A DNA stretch of 64,000 nucleotides from Fimbriiglobus sp043785105 (lineage in GTDB: Bacteria; Planctomycetota; Planctomycetia; Gemmatales; Gemmataceae), in NCBI GenBank assembly GCA_043785105.1, contig JAYVXO010000193.1:1-64000 (forward strand). Direction: 5' to 3'. The position numbers were made by a program, and so were the translations under genes. The notes beneath the pieces were generated by a model. The model worked only from the letters and a program-made list of their open reading frames with translations. It searched no databases and was not told where the DNA came from. Below, piece after piece: positions 8,968-19,102 of the stretch. Within the stretch, counting starts at the first letter, position 1, and each line of letters starts with the position of its first letter.

Positions 8968-10380
8968 CTACCTCCCCAGCTTCGCCAGCACGTTTTTCGT
9001 CACTTGCATCACGACGCGGTCGTTGCCGCGTAGGCCGTGGCTCCAGTCGGTGCTGCCTACGGTGATGACGGTTCCGCCTCGGGTGTACGTGCCGATGACG
9101 GCGTGACCGAGGCGGCCTTTCTCCCACTTTTCGTACCACTCGCAATCGTCGGGGTGCCACTTGGCGGGCGCGGTGGCGAGGACGGTGAAGTTCGCGGGCG
9201 TGCCGTCTTTGTGGGTGGGTGTCGGTAGCCCGTCCTTCCACACCAGTTCGCAGCCGTCGCACTCGTAGCCGACGATCGAGTCCTTGCCGCCGAACTCGGT
9301 GCCGCGTTTTGCATCACACCCGGCGAACAGCCAGTGGTCCGGGCGGTGGATCGTGTAGGCGCCGGAGCCGTCCATGTATTGGCCGTGACTGCGGTGATAG
9401 CCGCCCCACAAAAAGCCCACGCCGGTCAGGGTGTTTTCGGGGCGTGCAACCAAGTAATGGCTCCACGCCGTGGACAGCAGTTTGTGGTCGCCGGACTTGT
9501 ACACCGGGTCGTCGCCGAAGGATTGTTTCCAGCAGGTCAGCGCACGCCCGTTCTCTTCGCTGCGGACCTGCCAACAACACGTGTTGCCGCTGAAAAATGC
9601 CACGTTCCCGCCGTTGCCGATGAACGCTTCGAGGTTGTCGCGCATCGGCGATGACCAATACTCATCGTGGCCCACGCTCAGTACGAGTTTGTAATTCTTC
9701 AACAACTCCGGGTCACGTTCCAAGTCCGAATTGGCCGCATACTCCAGGGTGAAACCGTTGCCCTCCGCCCAGGCGACGAACGGCTGTTCCCAGTTGGGAA
9801 ACTGCGAAGATTGCGGGCGATCAAACGACACCCGGCGACCCTGCACCTTGTGCCGCCCGTGGTAGGCGTACAGGCTGTAGCCGCCCCAATTCGTGTAGGC
9901 GTTGTAGGTGTTCGTGGAGAGCTGCAACAAGATGGCGGAAGTCTTGCCGGGGTGTTTAGGCCGCACGATGAAGTAGACTTCGGACACCAGCGGTTTGGCG
10001 CTCGCAACCTTGGCGGTCAGCCGTGCGGTGTAGTAGCCTGACTTCCACTCATCGGGGATTTTCACGGTGAACGTCGCGGGCCACTTGCACCCCTGCGACG
10101 AGGCATCGGCGGGGATCGGGTGCAGCTTTGCCCCAACAGTGTCCTTTCGCCACACGACATCACGCTTCGCACCGATTCTGGCGATTTCGACATCGTATTC
10201 ACTGGCCGACGAGACGTGAAACACGACCTCTTCACCCGGTCGATAACTCGTTTGATCCGTGTAGCCTTCCGGTGCGAGGGGGGCTTTTTGCTGAACCAGT
10301 GCCGAGGCAGAAAGTCCTGCTACTAGGCTTCCACTGACGGCGAGTGCTGCCCGGCGGGTGATCGGGGTGTCGAGTTCCAT
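8968..10380 (-). CDS. Tat-exported N,N-dimethylformamidase-like protein
   Basis: About 470 residues from the ATG at 10380, which gives a twin-arginine type leader (ITRRAALAVSG then a hydrophobic stretch and Ala-rich cleavage region); a longer frame to 10464 would bury the leader. After an Ig-like N-terminal part (SYRPGEEVVFHVSS), the protein has the features of the C-terminal domain of the N,N-dimethylformamidase large subunit: LQLSTNTYNAYTNWGGYSLY, then VLSVGHDEYWSSPMRDNLEA and NGGNVAFFSGNTCCWQVR, with His/Asp/Glu/Cys-rich clusters. The real substrate is unknown, as these planctomycete homologues are far from the characterised amidase. It is a lone gene convergent with the SPFH operon. Confidence 0.75.
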   Translation of the reverse strand: MELDTPITRRAALAVSGSLVAGLSASALVQQKAPLAPEGYTDQTSYRPGEEVVFHVSSASEYDVEIARIGAKRDVVWRKDTVGAKLHPIPADASSQGCKWPATFTVKIPDEWKSGYYTARLTAKVASAKPLVSEVYFIVRPKHPGKTSAILLQLSTNTYNAYTNWGGYSLYAYHGRHKVQGRRVSFDRPQSSQFPNWEQPFVAWAEGNGFTLEYAANSDLERDPELLKNYKLVLSVGHDEYWSSPMRDNLEAFIGNGGNVAFFSGNTCCWQVRSEENGRALTCWKQSFGDDPVYKSGDHKLLSTAWSHYLVARPENTLTGVGFLWGGYHRSHGQYMDGSGAYTIHRPDHWLFAGCDAKRGTEFGGKDSIVGYECDGCELVWKDGLPTPTHKDGTPANFTVLATAPAKWHPDDCEWYEKWEKGRLGHAVIGTYTRGGTVITVGSTDWSHGLRGNDRVVMQVTKNVLAKLGR

Positions 10381-10637
10381 GTTGCGACCATCGGTGGGGA
10401 AGGGGAACCATCTGCATAGCACAATAGCCTGAAAGCGAGCCTGGGGAAAGGAAATCCCTCGCACGAAGTCGTGTTCGTGTTTAGTGTGGCAGACACAATG
10501 ACACGACTGACTGATCGGGGTGGATGTTACGTTCGTAGCGATTATCGTGGTTGACAGTGGCCTCAGATACCCTTACCATCACTTCGCTGTGGCCCACAGC
10601 ACGGTTTGACATCTCACTCCACTTCGAGGGCTTGAAC

Positions 10638-11113
10638 GTGAAACGACTTCGACCACTTCTGTTGATGGCGTTATTCGTCATCGGTGTAACCCAAGTGCAG
10701 GCTCAATTTCCGCCGGGATTCTCTTGGGATCCAATCCCTGGTCAAAATGGCAAGTTTTACCCTCGGACAACTGTGACCGGCAAAAAAATGAGCATCGATG
10801 CTGCTGGGCATCTGAATGTTACTGGGTCAGTCACGAAGGTTTACCTTCGAGTCCAACAATGCATCAAGGGTCAGCCAGGCGTGCCAGATACGACAGTTAA
10901 TTCGGTAGTCTACGACGGACCAGTCCCACACCAACACCGCCCGGACCACTCGGGTATGCACTGAGTTGTACGCCAACGAATGCAGGTCTGACGCTCATTT
11001 TCGATCCACAATACTCTTACATCGTGCAGTTTCTCGTTGATGTTGACTACTCGCCGATGGGACCAGTACTCCCGAAAGTTGCGATCTCACCAAACGCGGT
11101 TGCGTCGCCTTGA
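10638..11113 (+). pseudogene. Small secreted protein gene with an apparent -1 frameshift
   Basis: Starting at the GTG at 10638, which follows a GAGGG, the frame begins with a clear signal peptide (KRLRPLLLMALFVIGVTQVQA). It continues for about 95 sensible residues and then turns into a His/Pro run that stops at 10964. From about 10919 a different frame encodes a well-behaved sequence (PTPPGPLGYALSCTPTNAG, then LTLIFDPQYSYIVQFLVDVD) ending at the TGA at 11111-11113. Joining the two frames by one base gives a secreted protein of about 158 residues. No slippery heptamer is visible at the junction, so an indel or a sequencing error is more likely than programmed frameshifting. The function is unknown. 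The DUF1559 gene follows on the same strand. Confidence 0.6.
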
Positions 11114-11197
11114 TGCATCCGCACGAAACGACACATGTCGAAAATCCGACGAGGTGGCCCGCCTCGTCCTTTCTTGATTCCGATCATAGGAGTTGAA

Positions 11198-12073
11198 ATG
11201 AACCGACGGACTGGATTCACACTTGTCGAGTTATTGGTTGTGATTGCGATCATTGCGATTCTCATCGGCCTCTTGCTACCAGCGGTCCAAAAGGTTCGAG
11301 AGGTGGCGATGAAGACGAAGAGTATGAACAACCTGAAACAAATCGGACTTGCCGTTCACAGTTTCGCCACGGCCCACGATGACGATTTATTGACCGTTGA
11401 TGGAAATGCAAAGAAGCAAACATACGCGGGACTCACCGGGTGGGTGACAACCAATCTGTTGATGGTTGATATTTTGCCCTACTTGGAGCAACCTGTTACC
11501 GACCGCCGCGTCTCGTATGTTCCGGTCTACGTCAGCCCGGCAGACTTCTCGTTTGCGGTGCCAGTTCAGAATATGGGAGCGATCACCAGTTACGGCGGGA
11601 ACGCTCAGGTGTTCTCGGGGCGGCCATCACTCCGGTCCCGTTATTCAGACGGTACGTCTAACACGGTGGCGTTTGCAGAACACTATGTGGTGTGTGGGCC
11701 GGACACCGACAGTGCAATTTTAGGGTCCAAAGTCCAGTTTCATTTCGAGTACTTTGAGACTTACATCGGCAACCGCCATCGCCCTTCATTTGCAGATGGT
11801 GGGCCAATTCTGGGCGGCAAGACCCACGGCGACGTTTACCCCGTGACGAGCGGGAACCCGGCGGTGACACGGTCGAGCCGCCCTGGGGCGACGTTCCAAG
11901 TCCGCCCGACGGTCGAGGGCTGCGACCCGACTCTGCCGCAGACGCCACACGCCGGCGGAATGCTCGCAGGTCTGGGTGACGGCAGTGTTCGGGTCATCAG
12001 CCCGAGCGTCTCCGAGATGGTCTTCTGGTCTGCGGTGACACCGAACGGCGGTGAAGTCTTCTCCTTCGACTGA
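11198..12073 (+). CDS. DUF1559 protein with type IV pilin-like N-terminus
   Basis: A 291-residue protein starting at the ATG at 11198, preceded by AGGAG. The N-terminus MNRRTGFTLVELLVVIAIIA is a prepilin cleavage/methylation signal followed by a hydrophobic helix, and the LLLPAVQKVREVA and NNLKQIGLAVHSF segments are typical of the DUF1559 family, which is greatly expanded in planctomycetes. The C-terminus has the family-style GGMLAGLGDGSVRVISPSVS segment. These pseudopilin-like proteins are thought to be surface or secretion-associated, but their role is not established. Gene composition is less GC-rich than most neighbours. Confidence 0.92.
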   Translation: MNRRTGFTLVELLVVIAIIAILIGLLLPAVQKVREVAMKTKSMNNLKQIGLAVHSFATAHDDDLLTVDGNAKKQTYAGLTGWVTTNLLMVDILPYLEQPVTDRRVSYVPVYVSPADFSFAVPVQNMGAITSYGGNAQVFSGRPSLRSRYSDGTSNTVAFAEHYVVCGPDTDSAILGSKVQFHFEYFETYIGNRHRPSFADGGPILGGKTHGDVYPVTSGNPAVTRSSRPGATFQVRPTVEGCDPTLPQTPHAGGMLAGLGDGSVRVISPSVSEMVFWSAVTPNGGEVFSFD

Positions 12074-12124
12074 TCCGTTTGGTCGATTCCGCTGATGTGG
12101 TTGAGCGGCGGATTGTTCGGCACG

Positions 12125-12185
12125 AAAAAGCCGTCGCGTGAGGTCGGGGAGAAGAAATTCCCCCGGCCTCACGCGACGGCTTTTT
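12125..12185. terminator. Strong bidirectional terminator
   Basis: AAAAAGCCGTCGCGTGAGG at 12125-12143 pairs perfectly with CCTCACGCGACGGCTTTTT ending at 12185, with further partial pairing of GGGG and CCCC inside. The A-tract on one side and T-tract on the other let it act in both directions, between the DUF1559 gene and the convergent giant metalloprotease gene. Confidence 0.9.
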
Positions 12186-12205
12186 CACTGTCAGGACTTC
12201 AGTTG

Positions 12206-15200
12206 TTACCCGACGAACAGCCCGCCGTTGAACTCGGTGAACGGGTCGTAGGTGGCGAAGACTTTGGGCGTCCCGTCGATGGGGATCGTCTTGCCGGCGT
12301 AGGTTGTGACGCGGTTCTGTGCGCCGCTTCCGGAGCCGGTGACAAGGTCGGCACGGTTGTCGCCGTCCAGGTTGGATGTCGCAACGCGAACGCCGCCGCG
12401 ATTCTCGGGATCACCGGCGAAGAAGTTGGCCAGTTGGCTCTGGCGACCGGATTCGTTGGCCAAGGCTTGACCCGACAGTGCGAGGACACGCGGGCCACCA
12501 CCAGGGCCGGCACCGACAATCAGGTCCGCTTTCCCGTCGCCGTTGAGATCGGCTGATGTGATGTACACACCGTTGCGCAACTCGGGTTCAAAGGCGAAGA
12601 AGTCCGCGAACAACCGGGCGGGCGTGCCACCCAACGATCGACTGTCAAATGCGGCAACGCGGGGGCCGCCGCCGAACCCGGCTGCGACCAAGAGATCGCC
12701 TAGCCCGTCCCCGTTCAAGTCGCCGATTGCGGCCCGCGCCCCGCCGCGGAATTCCGTGTCGTCGATCCCGAAGAAGTCCGCGATTTGGGTAAAGCTTTTC
12801 CCGTTGAACACCCGAATCCGTGGCCCGCCGCCTTCGTCTGGGGAGATCACCAGGTCCGGAACCCCGTCGCCGTTGATGTCCCCGGTTGCGACGTACACCC
12901 CACCAGTGAAGCTGTCTTCAAACGGCTGGATTTGGAACAGGACGGCTTTGGTGACGCCGTCCAAAATTTGAACTAACGTGACCACACCAGGGCCGGTGCC
13001 GACCACCATGTCCGTGACACCGTCCCCGTTAAAATCACCCGACGCGACGCGGACGCCGCCACTAAAGCCGGCACCAAATACGGGTTCGCTGAATGCAAGG
13101 GTGCCGTCTGGGTTGCGCACTTGAATCTGGTTACCAACCCCGTTGCCGACCGTGACGATCCCGGTCTTGATGGCAGGTAAGGTGCCGTTCAAAGCAAACG
13201 TCGCCGTGGCCGGCGCCGATGCGGCACTCACGTTTGCGAAGTCGTCCGTCCCGGCGGCGGGCTTCACGGTCACGGTCGTTGTGCCGCTGCTTGTCAGTCC
13301 GGTCACCGTCACCATGTAACTCGACCCACTGCCGGTCACACTGGCGACCGGCGTGCCACCCGCCGTGCCGGTCACCACGACACCGGACGCATCAAACCCG
13401 GCGACCGCGCGTGAGAAATTGACCGCGAATCGGACCGGCAACGCATCGACGACGCCGACCGAATCGAGCGTCGGAACCACGCTGACTGCGGGGTTCGTGT
13501 TGTCGAATTGGACGGCTGCCAGAGTGCCCGATGCGTTCGGAACCTTGAGGGCGTTCAACACGGCACCGACAGGGACAGTGACCGCGATTTTACCCGACGC
13601 AATCGGGACCAGCACGAACGTGTAGGTCGTCGGGCTGACTTGGGTAAACCCGGTGACGGTTGAATTCGTGGCGACGAGTTTCGCCGCTGTCAGCCCGGTG
13701 ACCGCTTCGTTAAACGTGACGGTCACCGGAACCGATTGATTCGTCTTGGCCGGTGCCGTACTCACCAGTGTGAACGTCGGTGCAGGTGGGGTTACGGTGC
13801 GTGTCAGCGTGGTGCCGAAGCTCGGGTTCCCAACGGAATCGACCGACGTACTACTTGGAATCACGATGCCCACATCGCCTGCGGCAACGGCTGTGACGGT
13901 GAAGGTGTACGTCGTGGCTGTGACGAGTTTGAAGTTGCTGATCGTGCCGTTCGTGACAACCACGTCATCGACTGTAAAGTCCGTGACTGGTTTCGTGAAC
14001 GTCACCGCGACGGGAATGACAATCGAAACGGACGGGTTGGGGGCCGTCGTCGTCAACCGAGGCAACGAACCCGTTCGGTCAAAGGTGTACTTCGGCCCAA
14101 TGAGCGTGGTAGCTGGGTTGCCACTCGCATCGGAGACCCCAGTGCTGTTACTCAAGTTCAGCCCGAGTGTGCCATCGCCCGTCCCGGTCGTGGCGGTCAC
14201 GGTGTAAGTCGTAGCACTTCCCGATACGCCGGTGATTGCGGCTCCACTCACACCGAATTGGGCCAACGCGAAGTTGGCTGCCGTGATCCCGGTCACGGGT
14301 TCACTGAAGACCACGGTCCAACTCACGGTCGCTGCGTTGGTCGGAGTCGATCCGTTCGGGACGATGGTGGCAACGGGTGGCGTCTTGTCGATGGTGAACA
14401 CCGGCGCGATAACCGGAACCCCGGCAAGCGGGTTGGTGGCCGAATCGAAAACGGTGTTCGTGATCGAGAACCCCAGTGTGCCGTCACCCGTGCCGGTATT
14501 CCAGGCGACGGTGTAAGTCACGGGGCTGTTCTTCGTCACCGTCAACGCACCGGGTGTCACGCCGACACTGGTGGTGACGAGATTCGCCGCAGTCAAGCTC
14601 ACGATCGGTTCGCTGAACGTCACCAGCCAACTGACAGTCGCGGCGTTCGTCAACGGACTGCCAAGCTGGTCGATGGTTGCCGTCGGTGCGGTCCGGTCAA
14701 TCGTGTAAGACTCACCCACCAGCGTGCCAGTGGCAACGTTGCTAAAATCGTCCACAACGCTAGCCTGATTCCCCGTCATCAAAGTCACGGTGCCATCGCC
14801 GCTACCCACTGATGCGGTCACGGTGTACGTCGCGCCGGTTCCGGTCACGCCGCTAATCGATGCCCCGCTGATGCCCGTCGTCGTGAGAGCAAAGTTGCCC
14901 GCCGATACGCCGGTGACGGGTTCGCTGAACGTGACCGTCCACGAGACTGATGTCGCGCGGGTTGTGGCTGGCCCGACTCGGGCAATCGTTGAAACAAACG
15001 GTGGGGTGCGGTCGAAGACGTAAGTTTCCCCAGTGACGGAACCCGTGACTGGTGTGGCGAACAGCCCGGTGACGCCGGTCAGGTTGCCGGTGTTTAACCC
15101 GAGCGTCCCGTCGGCGATGCCGGTGTTCGCGGTAACGACATAAGTCGTGCCGCTCCCGGTCAGTGTTGACAGGCCGAATCCGCTGAGCGTGCTGCTGTTT

Positions 15201-18200
15201 GCCAGTGTGAAGTTTGCCAGCGACAGACCTGTGACCGACTCGCTGAACACGACGGTCCAGGACACGGTCGGCGTGTTCGAGGCTGCCGGACTGGTTCGGG
15301 AAATGGACAGTGTTAAGACTCGATCGACGGCATAGACCGGGCCAACAATGCCAGTTCCCGTTGCAGGCTGGTTCGTTGTGTCCACGATGCCGGTGAGGTT
15401 GGCGAGGTCTAACCCCAACGTGCCGTGACCCGTGCCCACATTGGCGGTCACGGTCACAACGTTGCCGTTCGTAACAATCCCGACGACTGCGGCACCAACC
15501 AAGCTGCCGGTGGCCGTAAATTGGAAGTTGCTCGCGGTCACGCCGGTGACGGGTTCGCTAAACGTGACGAGCCAAGTGACGGATGCGGTCGTGGCGGGGT
15601 TCGGGTCGCCCCGTGTGATGGACTTCGCCGTCGGTGCCGGATCGACGACTGTTTGGGTGAGGACGTACTCACCGTTCGTGCCACCCACTCCCTTAACACG
15701 AACGCGGTACGCACCGGCTGTGGCAGCCGTGAACGACAGCTTAGCGTTGTTGCCATCCGCTGCCGAGTTGTCGTCCGTGAACAACAACGTGTTAGCCGGA
15801 GAGTACACTTCGAGTAACGGGTTGAGCAGGTTGACAAACTCACCGGGTTGATCGCCCGGCGTGGCCGTTTTCAAACTGACGATGTCGCCAGCACCGATGT
15901 TGAGCGTGTACCAATCATCGGTGCCGTTGATGGCGCCCACGACCGGGAGGTTCCGAATCAAGGTCTGCGCCGTGGCGAAGGTGTCGTTCGGCTCCGCCGC
16001 GATCGTCGCCCGTTGGAACGTGAACAGGTTGTACTCAACGGCGCTCGTCCCGGAAACTTGGGCGTAGTAGGTACCCGTTTTCGTAGAGGTGTAGCTGGCG
16101 ATGAGGGCGTCGAGATTGCTCGCGCCACTAGTGCTGGTGGCCAACACAGTTCCGTTCACATCGACCACGTCCAGCTTTGCCGTGCCTGCTGTCAACGCCT
16201 TCAGACCGACGGAGATCGTATCCCCGGAATTGATGGTGAACGAGTAGACATCCGGAGTCGTGAGATCGAACCGGCCGCGGACACTGGCTTGGGTGATGCC
16301 GCCACTAACCGGGATGAAGACCGGGTTCATGTTCTGGGCTGCGGCCGGCGAGTCGTCCGGGATGCCACCGTAGGTCTCTGCTTCCGGCGTGCTATTCAAC
16401 AGCACTTCGAGGCCATAGCCGCCTGTGGTCGATGCGAGACCACTGACGGTGAAGGTGTACACCCCCGCCGTCACAATCGCGGTCGATGGCAACACGACAG
16501 TCCGGCCAGCGCCCGTCGCCACGGCACTGACGTTGATGCCACCGGGGCCGGTCAGTTGCAGCTTCGATTGAAGCCCGGCAACCGGCGAAACGATCCCCGT
16601 GAGGCGTTGCCCGGCTTCGAGGTTAATGGTGTAGCTGTCGGTGTCCAGAGCCGTGTTGACGACCGCAGACGTTGTTCCCTGATAGGCCAGCGAACCCAGA
16701 GGGCTGATCGCCGCGAGTGCCGGGAACTGGGACGTGACCAGATCAATCACGAACGTGCCGGTGTAAGGACCACTGAGGTTGCCGGACGTGTCCCCGACTG
16801 CCTGGGCGGCAATGGTGACCGTGAGCGGGCCTTCGGGGGCCAGTCCGGTCAGATCGTACCGGATCGTGTTCGGGTTCAGCAGGTTCGCCGCCGTCACGGA
16901 CCCCGTCGAAAGTTTCAGGTCGTTTGTGCCGATCGTGGCCACGTCAACATTTTTCGTGAACGAAACATCCAGCGTCGTGGTCGGTCCGGTGATGACCCCG
17001 TTGTTAGCGGGGTTAGTCGAGGTGACAAACATGACGATCCCGTTCGTGATCGTGAAGTTCGTATCACTCACGTCGAAGAACACGTTGTTGGTCGGTTGGA
17101 TTTTGATCCGGGCGGTCGTGGTCGGCAAGTTCGGGATGGTGACGAGTTCCGCGCCGTCGTTCAACGTGTTGGCAATCAGCACTGTTGGATACGTCAAGCC
17201 GCCGTCGGTCGAGAGGAGAATGTTCACGTTCGTCGCGTTGATCGTTCCACTGTTTGTTCCCGCTACGTTCCACGTGATAGTTTGCTGGGTCGTGCCTTTG
17301 AAGGTCACGGCGGTGTTCGGTGCGGTGACGGCAAAGGCACTGCCCGTGTCCACAACGGTCAGCTTGGTATCGTCCCGGTTGTACGCACCCGTCGCACGGT
17401 TGTCCCGAACTGTGAGGCGGAAGTTCAGCGTTCGATTCGTTGTCGGCAGGATTTCCGCTTGGTCGGAACCGTTGCTCAGAATTGTCGCGAGTCGGGGGAA
17501 CGTCCGGGTCGGGTCGGTCGTCGCGGTGTACGACCGGAACAACGGGCCTTTCCCGCTGTCCGGTGTCCCGAGTGCGACTTGTGGCCCGAGGTCGTACTGT
17601 TCCCAGTTGTAGGTCAAGACATCGCCGGTCTCGGCATCCGTACCTGCCCCGGTGAGTGCGAACGGCGTGCGGGCCGGGATCGTGTAGTCGAGTCCGGCAT
17701 TGGCCGTGGGGATGTTGTTGCCCGTCGTCGTCTTGGTGTTGCCGGCACCGGCACCGCCGAACGTGTAATTCGAGATTTCGTCGAGACTGGCAGCATGGAA
17801 GTAGGCGTCACTATGGGCTTGGAGATCGTCCGCACCCGTGATACCCGCGTAACTCATGATTGTCGAGCCACTACCGGGTTCGTAAGCAGTCGTTGGGTCC
17901 ACGTTACCTGCGGCGTTCCCTTGAACACCGTTGAACGTGTGGCTGCCACCGAACTGGTGGCCGACTTCGTGGGCCACGAAATCGATGTAAAAGTCATCCC
18001 CAACTGGAGAGAAAGTACCCGTTACCCCGAGCGCTTTCAGACCCGTTTTTCCGACAATTCCCAGTCCGCCTGACACGCCGCCTGAACTCGTTGCAAACAC
18101 GTGACCAATGTCGTAATTCGCCGAACCGATGACGGCGTCTATGTTCGCTTGGTTTTCGTCAAGCATTGTAAATTGGTTATTGTTCGTATAAGGATCGGTT

Positions 18201-19102
18201 GCAGGGTTCGTGTAGATGAGCGAGGTGTTGTTCGCAACCAAAACCATTCGGATCGCAAGATCGGTTTCGTAAACACCGTCCAAGCGGTTCACGGCCGTCA
18301 AGACTGCGGCTTGACCGAGTGCGACCGTGCCGCCGTGGAACGCGGTGTATTCCCCGGTCGCGGCAAATGCTGCCCGATAGGTGCGCAATATCGCGCCGTT
18401 GGATCCACGACCCGCAGTGCCTCCTTTGGCAACAGTTGCGGGCGGACTGTCAGCCGATCCGCCGATTGCCCCGTCGGTAAATGTCCCGTGACTGTTAACC
18501 AAGTCCTTCGAGAAGTACGCGGCATAAACGCTGTTGTCGAGGTGGTAGAACGGATCGACGTACCACCGCCCTTGTGGCCCGAGGACTTGGACGTGGAAGC
18601 CTTGCGGGGTGATGTCGGCAGCGAACGTCGCCGCCGGGTCGTCAATCCCTTGGCCACGCCACGTCTTGATGTCCGGGAACTGGGCCGCCAGACCCGGCTC
18701 CATGATCGACACTTCCCAGACCTTGAACCGATCCAGTTGGCCGTCCGGTCGTGGGATCGCCACCGTGACTTGCGGCGTCGTGGCGAATTCTTGTGGAGCA
18801 GCCGCCAGATGGGATTTAAGCGTATTCAGGTCGATCGTGAACGGGACGAACTGGTTGAGCTTGAAATCCGGTGCTGCACTGATCGGGCTGGCTGGCAGCG
18901 CCGTCAGCAAGTTGTAAGACCCAGCAGCGGAAGCGTTGTAGTCCGCGAGTTCTTGCGGCGTGTACGGTCCCATCGCGGACAGCGACGGGGTGATCCGCGA
19001 TTCCAGCGCCTCCATGCCGAGCGAGATACGGGGTAAGTTGATTTTGTCTTTCACGAACGAATTGAGAAGGGAATGCCACCGGCGACGCAGGCGAGGGTTC
19101 AT
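12206..19102 (-). CDS. Giant secreted reprolysin-type metalloprotease with PPC, Ig-like and FG-GAP repeats
   Basis: A 2298-residue protein. The N-terminus (residues 1-40, ending SLGMEALESRITPS) has the LExR-type motif found at the start of large planctomycete surface proteins. Residues about 235-450 form a reprolysin-like (M12B-type) zinc protease: H378-E-V-G-H382-Q-F-G-G-S-H388 and a downstream Met-turn GSTIMSYAG near 413. A PKD-like and an SbsA-type Ig-like region follow, then about three bacterial pre-peptidase C-terminal (PPC) modules (800-1150). Next come eight Ig-like modules of about 105 residues (1160-2000), five of them closely alike with a TVSWTVVFSEPVTG core. The C-terminus (2020-2280) has five FG-GAP-like Ca-binding motifs (DFNGDGVTD, DINGDGVPD and others). 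It is probably an extracellular adhesin-protease. The long open frames on the opposite strand (for example 15848-18073) are shadows of its biased codon use. Confidence 0.92.
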   Translation of the reverse strand: MNPRLRRRWHSLLNSFVKDKINLPRISLGMEALESRITPSLSAMGPYTPQELADYNASAAGSYNLLTALPASPISAAPDFKLNQFVPFTIDLNTLKSHLAAAPQEFATTPQVTVAIPRPDGQLDRFKVWEVSIMEPGLAAQFPDIKTWRGQGIDDPAATFAADITPQGFHVQVLGPQGRWYVDPFYHLDNSVYAAYFSKDLVNSHGTFTDGAIGGSADSPPATVAKGGTAGRGSNGAILRTYRAAFAATGEYTAFHGGTVALGQAAVLTAVNRLDGVYETDLAIRMVLVANNTSLIYTNPATDPYTNNNQFTMLDENQANIDAVIGSANYDIGHVFATSSGGVSGGLGIVGKTGLKALGVTGTFSPVGDDFYIDFVAHEVGHQFGGSHTFNGVQGNAAGNVDPTTAYEPGSGSTIMSYAGITGADDLQAHSDAYFHAASLDEISNYTFGGAGAGNTKTTTGNNIPTANAGLDYTIPARTPFALTGAGTDAETGDVLTYNWEQYDLGPQVALGTPDSGKGPLFRSYTATTDPTRTFPRLATILSNGSDQAEILPTTNRTLNFRLTVRDNRATGAYNRDDTKLTVVDTGSAFAVTAPNTAVTFKGTTQQTITWNVAGTNSGTINATNVNILLSTDGGLTYPTVLIANTLNDGAELVTIPNLPTTTARIKIQPTNNVFFDVSDTNFTITNGIVMFVTSTNPANNGVITGPTTTLDVSFTKNVDVATIGTNDLKLSTGSVTAANLLNPNTIRYDLTGLAPEGPLTVTIAAQAVGDTSGNLSGPYTGTFVIDLVTSQFPALAAISPLGSLAYQGTTSAVVNTALDTDSYTINLEAGQRLTGIVSPVAGLQSKLQLTGPGGINVSAVATGAGRTVVLPSTAIVTAGVYTFTVSGLASTTGGYGLEVLLNSTPEAETYGGIPDDSPAAAQNMNPVFIPVSGGITQASVRGRFDLTTPDVYSFTINSGDTISVGLKALTAGTAKLDVVDVNGTVLATSTSGASNLDALIASYTSTKTGTYYAQVSGTSAVEYNLFTFQRATIAAEPNDTFATAQTLIRNLPVVGAINGTDDWYTLNIGAGDIVSLKTATPGDQPGEFVNLLNPLLEVYSPANTLLFTDDNSAADGNNAKLSFTAATAGAYRVRVKGVGGTNGEYVLTQTVVDPAPTAKSITRGDPNPATTASVTWLVTFSEPVTGVTASNFQFTATGSLVGAAVVGIVTNGNVVTVTANVGTGHGTLGLDLANLTGIVDTTNQPATGTGIVGPVYAVDRVLTLSISRTSPAASNTPTVSWTVVFSESVTGLSLANFTLANSSTLSGFGLSTLTGSGTTYVVTANTGIADGTLGLNTGNLTGVTGLFATPVTGSVTGETYVFDRTPPFVSTIARVGPATTRATSVSWTVTFSEPVTGVSAGNFALTTTGISGASISGVTGTGATYTVTASVGSGDGTVTLMTGNQASVVDDFSNVATGTLVGESYTIDRTAPTATIDQLGSPLTNAATVSWLVTFSEPIVSLTAANLVTTSVGVTPGALTVTKNSPVTYTVAWNTGTGDGTLGFSITNTVFDSATNPLAGVPVIAPVFTIDKTPPVATIVPNGSTPTNAATVSWTVVFSEPVTGITAANFALAQFGVSGAAITGVSGSATTYTVTATTGTGDGTLGLNLSNSTGVSDASGNPATTLIGPKYTFDRTGSLPRLTTTAPNPSVSIVIPVAVTFTKPVTDFTVDDVVVTNGTISNFKLVTATTYTFTVTAVAAGDVGIVIPSSTSVDSVGNPSFGTTLTRTVTPPAPTFTLVSTAPAKTNQSVPVTVTFNEAVTGLTAAKLVATNSTVTGFTQVSPTTYTFVLVPIASGKIAVTVPVGAVLNALKVPNASGTLAAVQFDNTNPAVSVVPTLDSVGVVDALPVRFAVNFSRAVAGFDASGVVVTGTAGGTPVASVTGSGSSYMVTVTGLTSSGTTTVTVKPAAGTDDFANVSAASAPATATFALNGTLPAIKTGIVTVGNGVGNQIQVRNPDGTLAFSEPVFGAGFSGGVRVASGDFNGDGVTDMVVGTGPGVVTLVQILDGVTKAVLFQIQPFEDSFTGGVYVATGDINGDGVPDLVISPDEGGGPRIRVFNGKSFTQIADFFGIDDTEFRGGARAAIGDLNGDGLGDLLVAAGFGGGPRVAAFDSRSLGGTPARLFADFFAFEPELRNGVYITSADLNGDGKADLIVGAGPGGGPRVLALSGQALANESGRQSQLANFFAGDPENRGGVRVATSNLDGDNRADLVTGSGSGAQNRVTTYAGKTIPIDGTPKVFATYDPFTEFNGGLFVG

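Noticed and set aside
10911..10930. Programmed -1 frameshift in the small secreted gene
   Set aside because: No slippery heptamer or obvious downstream pseudoknot was visible at the junction; an indel or sequence error is simpler.
13700..15700. DNA tandem repeats as an independent element
   Set aside because: The repeated sequence at about 315-bp spacing is accounted for by the Ig-like modules of the giant protein.
15848..18073. 741-residue plus-strand frame antisense to the giant metalloprotease
   Set aside because: Long shadow frames are expected opposite GC-rich, low-complexity repeat genes; the product is Arg/Gly/Val-rich with no domain, while the sense frame contains clear protease, PPC and FG-GAP motifs.
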